Positions 5,854 to 7,788 of a stretch of DNA of 7,788 bases are shown here, piece after piece. Source of the stretch: Patescibacteria group bacterium (GTDB lineage Bacteria > Patescibacteriota > Minisyncoccia > Phycocordibacterales > PALSA-1337); NCBI GenBank assembly GCA_004298345.1, contig SCTV01000042.1:1-7788 (forward strand), written 5' to 3'. The notes under the pieces are model-generated. The model was not told the DNA's origin. It searched no databases and saw only the letters and a list, made by a program, of their open reading frames with translations. How positions within the stretch are numbered: the stretch's first letter is position 1; each line of letters opens with the position of its first letter. The translations under genes and the position numbers were made by a program.

Positions 5854-6979
5854 AAAATCATTCAAAACCCTCCGAGATATCCTGCATCTTGATGGGGTCA
5901 AAGTGTTGCTCAGGCTTGATCTCAATGTACCGATACAGAAGGGCAAGGTGGTGGACGATTTTCGAATCCGTAAGTCTTTGCCGACTATTGAATATTTACA
6001 AAAGGCCGGCGCCAAGATTTTGATCATTGGACATTTAGAAAATAAGGAAGATCGGTCGCTTAAAGTGGTGGCGGAGCATATGCAAAAATATGTGCCAGTG
6101 CAGTTTGTGGAAAATTATCGAAATGTTTTATCAGTACTCGACACACTTCCGCCCAGTGGATGTCTCCTGCTCGAAAACCTTCGTCTCTCGGAAGGGGAGG
6201 AATCGAATGATCAAAAGTTTGCAAGGGAGCTCGCGTCGCTTGCTGACATTTATGTCAATGACGCTTTTTCAGTATCGCACCGCGAGCACGCGTCTATCGT
6301 GAGTGTGCCAAAATATATTCCTGGATATGCCGGGTTGCTTTTTGAAGAAGAGGTAAAAAATCTCTCAGAGGCGTTTGTGCCAGAGCACCCATTTCTTTTT
6401 ATTCTTGGCGGAGCCAAGCTTGATAGCAAAATGCCACTGGTGGAGAAGTTTTTGACACGAGCTGATTTTGTATTTGTCGGTGGTGCGCTCGCGAATAACT
6501 TTTTTAAAGCTCAAGGACACGAAATCGGCGTGTCACTTTTTTCAAAACAGGAATTTAATCTGGTGGAGGTGATGAAAAATACAAAACTGTATTTGCCGGA
6601 GGATGTGGTGGTAAAAACTGCAGGTGGAAAAGAAAACAAAAAGCCGGATCAGGTAAAACCAGACGAAAATATTCTCGATGCGGGGGAGAAAGCGGTGTCC
6701 ACACTCGCCGTCCTCGGGCGGAAATCCAAACTCGTCGTCTGGAACGGCCCTCTCGGTGATTACGAAAATAATTTTGAAAAAGGTACGGAGGATTTTGCTC
6801 GGGCACTCTCGGATTGTGGTGCAAAGACGATTGTCGGTGGGGGAGATACTCTTGCAGTCATACATAAACTTGGTATCGAGGATAAGTTTTCTTTTGTTTC
6901 GACTGCCGGTGGCGCGATGCTTGATTTTTTGGTGCAGGAAACTTTGCCAGGGATCGAGGCACTTAAAAAATCTATTTAG
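5843..6979 (+). CDS. pgk: Phosphoglycerate kinase
   Basis: It transfers phosphate from 1,3-bisphosphoglycerate to ADP, giving 3-phosphoglycerate and ATP; it is cytoplasmic and monomeric in most bacteria. At 378 residues it is slightly short for bacterial PGKs (about 390-400). The N-terminal, 3-phosphoglycerate domain shows LRLDLNVP (23-30, Asp26 and Asn28), DDFRIR (38-43), His64, ENLRL (111-115, Arg114) and SHREHAS (145-151, Arg147). The C-terminal nucleotide domain shows GGAKLDSKM (189-197, Lys192 and Lys196), VVWNGPLGDYE (298-308), VGGGDT (331-336, Asp335) and VSTAGGA (352-358). The family's HLGRP motif is HLENK here, so its substrate-binding Arg is replaced by Asn67. The start ATG lies inside tpiA with an 11-base overlap, and only a weak AAAGAAA precedes it, suggesting translational coupling. 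No gapA is adjacent. No terminator is seen after its TAG stop, so read-through into the next gene is possible. Confidence 0.95.
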   Translation: MASKKSFKTLRDILHLDGVKVLLRLDLNVPIQKGKVVDDFRIRKSLPTIEYLQKAGAKILIIGHLENKEDRSLKVVAEHMQKYVPVQFVENYRNVLSVLDTLPPSGCLLLENLRLSEGEESNDQKFARELASLADIYVNDAFSVSHREHASIVSVPKYIPGYAGLLFEEEVKNLSEAFVPEHPFLFILGGAKLDSKMPLVEKFLTRADFVFVGGALANNFFKAQGHEIGVSLFSKQEFNLVEVMKNTKLYLPEDVVVKTAGGKENKKPDQVKPDENILDAGEKAVSTLAVLGRKSKLVVWNGPLGDYENNFEKGTEDFARALSDCGAKTIVGGGDTLAVIHKLGIEDKFSFVSTAGGAMLDFLVQETLPGIEALKKSI

Positions 6980-6980
6980 T

Positions 6981-7009
6981 TTGACAAGTTGGCAGGTCAA
7001 GGGTAGTCT
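6981..7009 (+). promoter_or_regulatory. Probable sigma70-type promoter for the 133-residue hypothetical gene
   Basis: A perfect TTGACA -35 (6981-6986) starts one base after the pgk stop. A 17-base spacer leads to TAGTCT at 7004-7009, which keeps the T1, A2 and T6 of the -10 consensus. The predicted start is near 7016, giving a leader of about 24 bases that includes a ribosome binding site. GTCAA at 6996-7000 mirrors the TTGAC of the -35, a short inverted repeat that may be chance. Confidence 0.6.
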
Positions 7010-7025
7010 TACTTTTGGACAACAG

Positions 7026-7032
7026 AGAAGGA
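7026..7032 (+). promoter_or_regulatory. Ribosome binding site of the 133-residue hypothetical gene
   Basis: AGAAGGA lies seven bases before the ATG at 7040 and is close to the Shine-Dalgarno consensus. It fixes the start codon. It stands out because none of the five pilus genes, nor tpiA or pgk, shows a comparable site. Confidence 0.75.
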
Positions 7033-7039
7033 TTGATCT

Positions 7040-7441
7040 ATGACTGACGACAAAAAGCCTTTGAGCAAAATGGTTGAGCGCGAGTTCTCCCATTTTTGTC
7101 ACAACGCTGGAATTAACATCGGGATAAACAATGTCCTGTGGGTTTGGGGAGACGGTGATTCAGATCCCGACCCCTATATTGAGAGCGAGGTGTATGGGGA
7201 AATTTCTCGTCGCTTCCCGGACAAATTGTTCATCAACGTCCACAGGATTGGGGTGGAAGGGGTTGAACCCCAGCTCATGGTGTTCCAGGTTACTCTGAGC
7301 ACGAAATCTGGTGAGTGGCTTCAATCATTCGGGACACTCGAGCTGGTCAACACCTTTCTGCGGGGTGTTTCTGCCTCGGCAAGCCTCTCGAGTTTGGGGG
7401 TCATGCCCATACCCGCCATCAGTTTCCCTCCCTACGCTTGA
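7040..7441 (+). CDS. Hypothetical protein, 133 residues, soluble, family not recognised
   Basis: I do not recognise this protein. It has no signal peptide or membrane segment and one cysteine (Cys20), so it is probably cytoplasmic. Visible features are a charged N-terminus, a tryptophan- and aspartate-rich stretch (VLWVWGDGDSDPDP, 32-45), a probable helix with YIESEVYGEISRRF (46-59), alternating strand-like segments (KLFINVHRI, 62-70; PQLMVFQVTL, 77-86), a further WLQSFGTLELVNTFLRG stretch (93-109), and a Ser/Ala- and Pro-rich tail. The acidic cluster could bind a metal, but that is only a guess. The gene has its own promoter, a good ribosome binding site and its own terminator, so it is a monocistronic unit. 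It looks richer in G and C than the pilus genes. That it is a real gene is supported by these flanking signals as well as by the open frame. Confidence 0.75.
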   Translation: MTDDKKPLSKMVEREFSHFCHNAGINIGINNVLWVWGDGDSDPDPYIESEVYGEISRRFPDKLFINVHRIGVEGVEPQLMVFQVTLSTKSGEWLQSFGTLELVNTFLRGVSASASLSSLGVMPIPAISFPPYA

Positions 7442-7451
7442 CGTTATACCC

Positions 7452-7474
7452 GACGCTTTCCAAAGCGTCTTTTT
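7452..7474 (+). terminator. Intrinsic terminator after the 133-residue hypothetical gene
   Basis: GACGCTT (7452-7458) pairs with AAGCGTC (7463-7469) around loop TCCA, followed directly by five T (7470-7474) and a further AT-rich run. It lies 10 bases after the TGA stop. Confidence 0.88.
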
Positions 7475-7536
7475 ATTTATTTCAACAAGCGAGAGGCGCG
7501 TGGACATGTACTCGTGTACACAGCGCTCGAGTCGAA

Positions 7537-7563
7537 GTTAAAATAAGCTCTGCTTATTTTAAC
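7537..7563. repeat. 12-bp perfect inverted repeat upstream of the last gene's promoter
   Basis: GTTAAAATAAGC (7537-7548) and its reverse complement (7552-7563) flank a 3-base centre, TCT. It ends eight bases before the TTGACA of the last gene, a typical place for an operator. With no clean T-tract after it, it is a poor terminator. Confidence 0.75.
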
Positions 7564-7570
7564 GTTTACG

Positions 7571-7599
7571 TTGACATGTTTTCTCGTGAGGAGTAGGCT
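7571..7599 (+). promoter_or_regulatory. Probable promoter for the last gene
   Basis: A perfect TTGACA (7571-7576), a 17-base spacer and TAGGCT (7594-7599) repeat the layout of the promoter at 6981. The predicted start near 7606 would leave a leader of only about ten bases and would cut into the ribosome binding site at 7605-7608. Either the true start is a little upstream or the -10 is misassigned. Confidence 0.5.
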
Positions 7600-7604
7600 T
7601 TAAC

Positions 7605-7608
7605 GAGG
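7605..7608 (+). promoter_or_regulatory. Ribosome binding site of the last gene
   Basis: GAGG lies seven bases before the ATG at 7616, normal spacing, and supports that start codon. Confidence 0.6.
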
Positions 7609-7615
7609 TTCATTT

Positions 7616-7788
7616 ATGAAGTTCTTGATTGTTGGTGGTCTTGGTTCAGTTGGTCAGGCTACACACAGACAATTGCAGTTACGGGGATGTCAGACAGAGT
7701 CGTTTACCTCAAAGGATCCGCGGGACACGTTCAAAAAACGGCTTGCCGGTATCGACGGTGTATTTCTTGCAATCTCTAATCGTAAGAG
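7616..7788 (+). CDS. Rossmann-fold NAD(P)-binding protein, N-terminal fragment cut by the window end
   Basis: Only the first 57 residues are present. They begin with a hydrophobic strand and a dinucleotide-binding loop, MKFLIVGGLGSVGQA, with the glycine pattern GGLGSVG at residues 7-13. A helix follows, then FTSKDPRDTFKKRLAGID, and then a second strand, GVFLAIS (48-54), which is where Rossmann enzymes place the strand following a residue pair that senses the cofactor. The GG-x-G-x-x-G start with a later strand ending in a small or polar residue would suit a dehydrogenase such as a prephenate dehydrogenase-like or 6-phosphogluconate/ketopantoate-type enzyme. The fragment is too short to choose, so I give no specific function. 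The start is supported by a GAGG site and an upstream promoter-like sequence. It is preceded by a terminator and so is transcribed separately from the 133-residue gene. Confidence 0.7.
   Translation, partial: MKFLIVGGLGSVGQATHRQLQLRGCQTESFTSKDPRDTFKKRLAGIDGVFLAISNRK

Noticed and set aside
6542..7102. Antisense open frame of 186 codons over the end of pgk
   Set aside because: It is a shadow of the conserved C-terminal domain of pgk and the start of the next gene; the protein resembles nothing.
7311..7596. Overlapping frames on both strands across the end of the 133-residue gene and its terminator
   Set aside because: They run through a clear intrinsic terminator and inverted repeats and have no ribosome binding site.
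1..7788. UGA-glycine genetic code (Gracilibacteria/SR1)
   Set aside because: TGA ends two genes exactly where the next gene or a terminator begins, and no conserved frame contains an internal TGA.
1..7788. Mobile element, prophage, tRNA or rRNA gene in the window
   Set aside because: I see no transposase, integrase, phage protein, terminal repeats with target duplication, or cloverleaf-like sequence.

Overview
The window reads as a piece of a bacterial chromosome. It is most likely from a Candidate Phyla Radiation (Patescibacteria, Parcubacteria-like) lineage. That placement is inferred from compact gene packing, a run of type IV pilus genes of the style common in that group, very weak Shine-Dalgarno signals in most genes, and a short phosphoglycerate kinase. 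It is not proven by any marker here. TGA works as a stop codon (ends of the genes at 1471-1983 and 7040-7441), so the UGA-glycine code of Gracilibacteria/SR1 is not used.

Region 1 (1-4767) is a tightly packed type IV pilus operon on the + strand, with gaps of 1 to 5 bases. It holds the 3' part of pilC (inner-membrane platform), then three prepilins with textbook class III signal peptides, resembling FimT/GspH, PilV/GspI and PilW/GspJ. Last comes a 752-residue PilX/GspK-like protein whose pilin-type N-terminus lacks Glu+5. The order H-I-J-K matches that of minor (pseudo)pilin clusters that prime the pilus and form its tip. The PilX-like protein is unusual: a block of seven LVIVD-like repeats, probably one seven-bladed beta-propeller, interrupts its exported part. 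I read it as a candidate pilus-tip adhesin that joins a PilX-type anchor to a PilY1-like propeller in one chain.

Region 2 (4768-5100) has no gene but is rich in structure. It has three palindromes (one a 24-bp perfect stem), a clear intrinsic terminator, a four-copy TGAATCA-type heptad repeat, and an extended -10 promoter whose predicted start site falls on the tpiA start codon.

Region 3 (5101-6979) is a two-gene glycolytic operon, tpiA and pgk, overlapping by 11 bases. The two enzymes catalyse nearby steps of lower glycolysis. Both keep their catalytic residues but carry odd substitutions at substrate- or phosphate-binding positions.

Region 4 (6980-7788) has a different style. Two single-gene units each have a TTGACA-N17-TAGnCT promoter and a visible ribosome binding site. 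The first encodes an unrecognised 133-residue soluble protein and ends in a good intrinsic terminator. The second, preceded by a 12-bp inverted repeat, is the start of a Rossmann-fold NAD(P)-binding protein that runs off the window.
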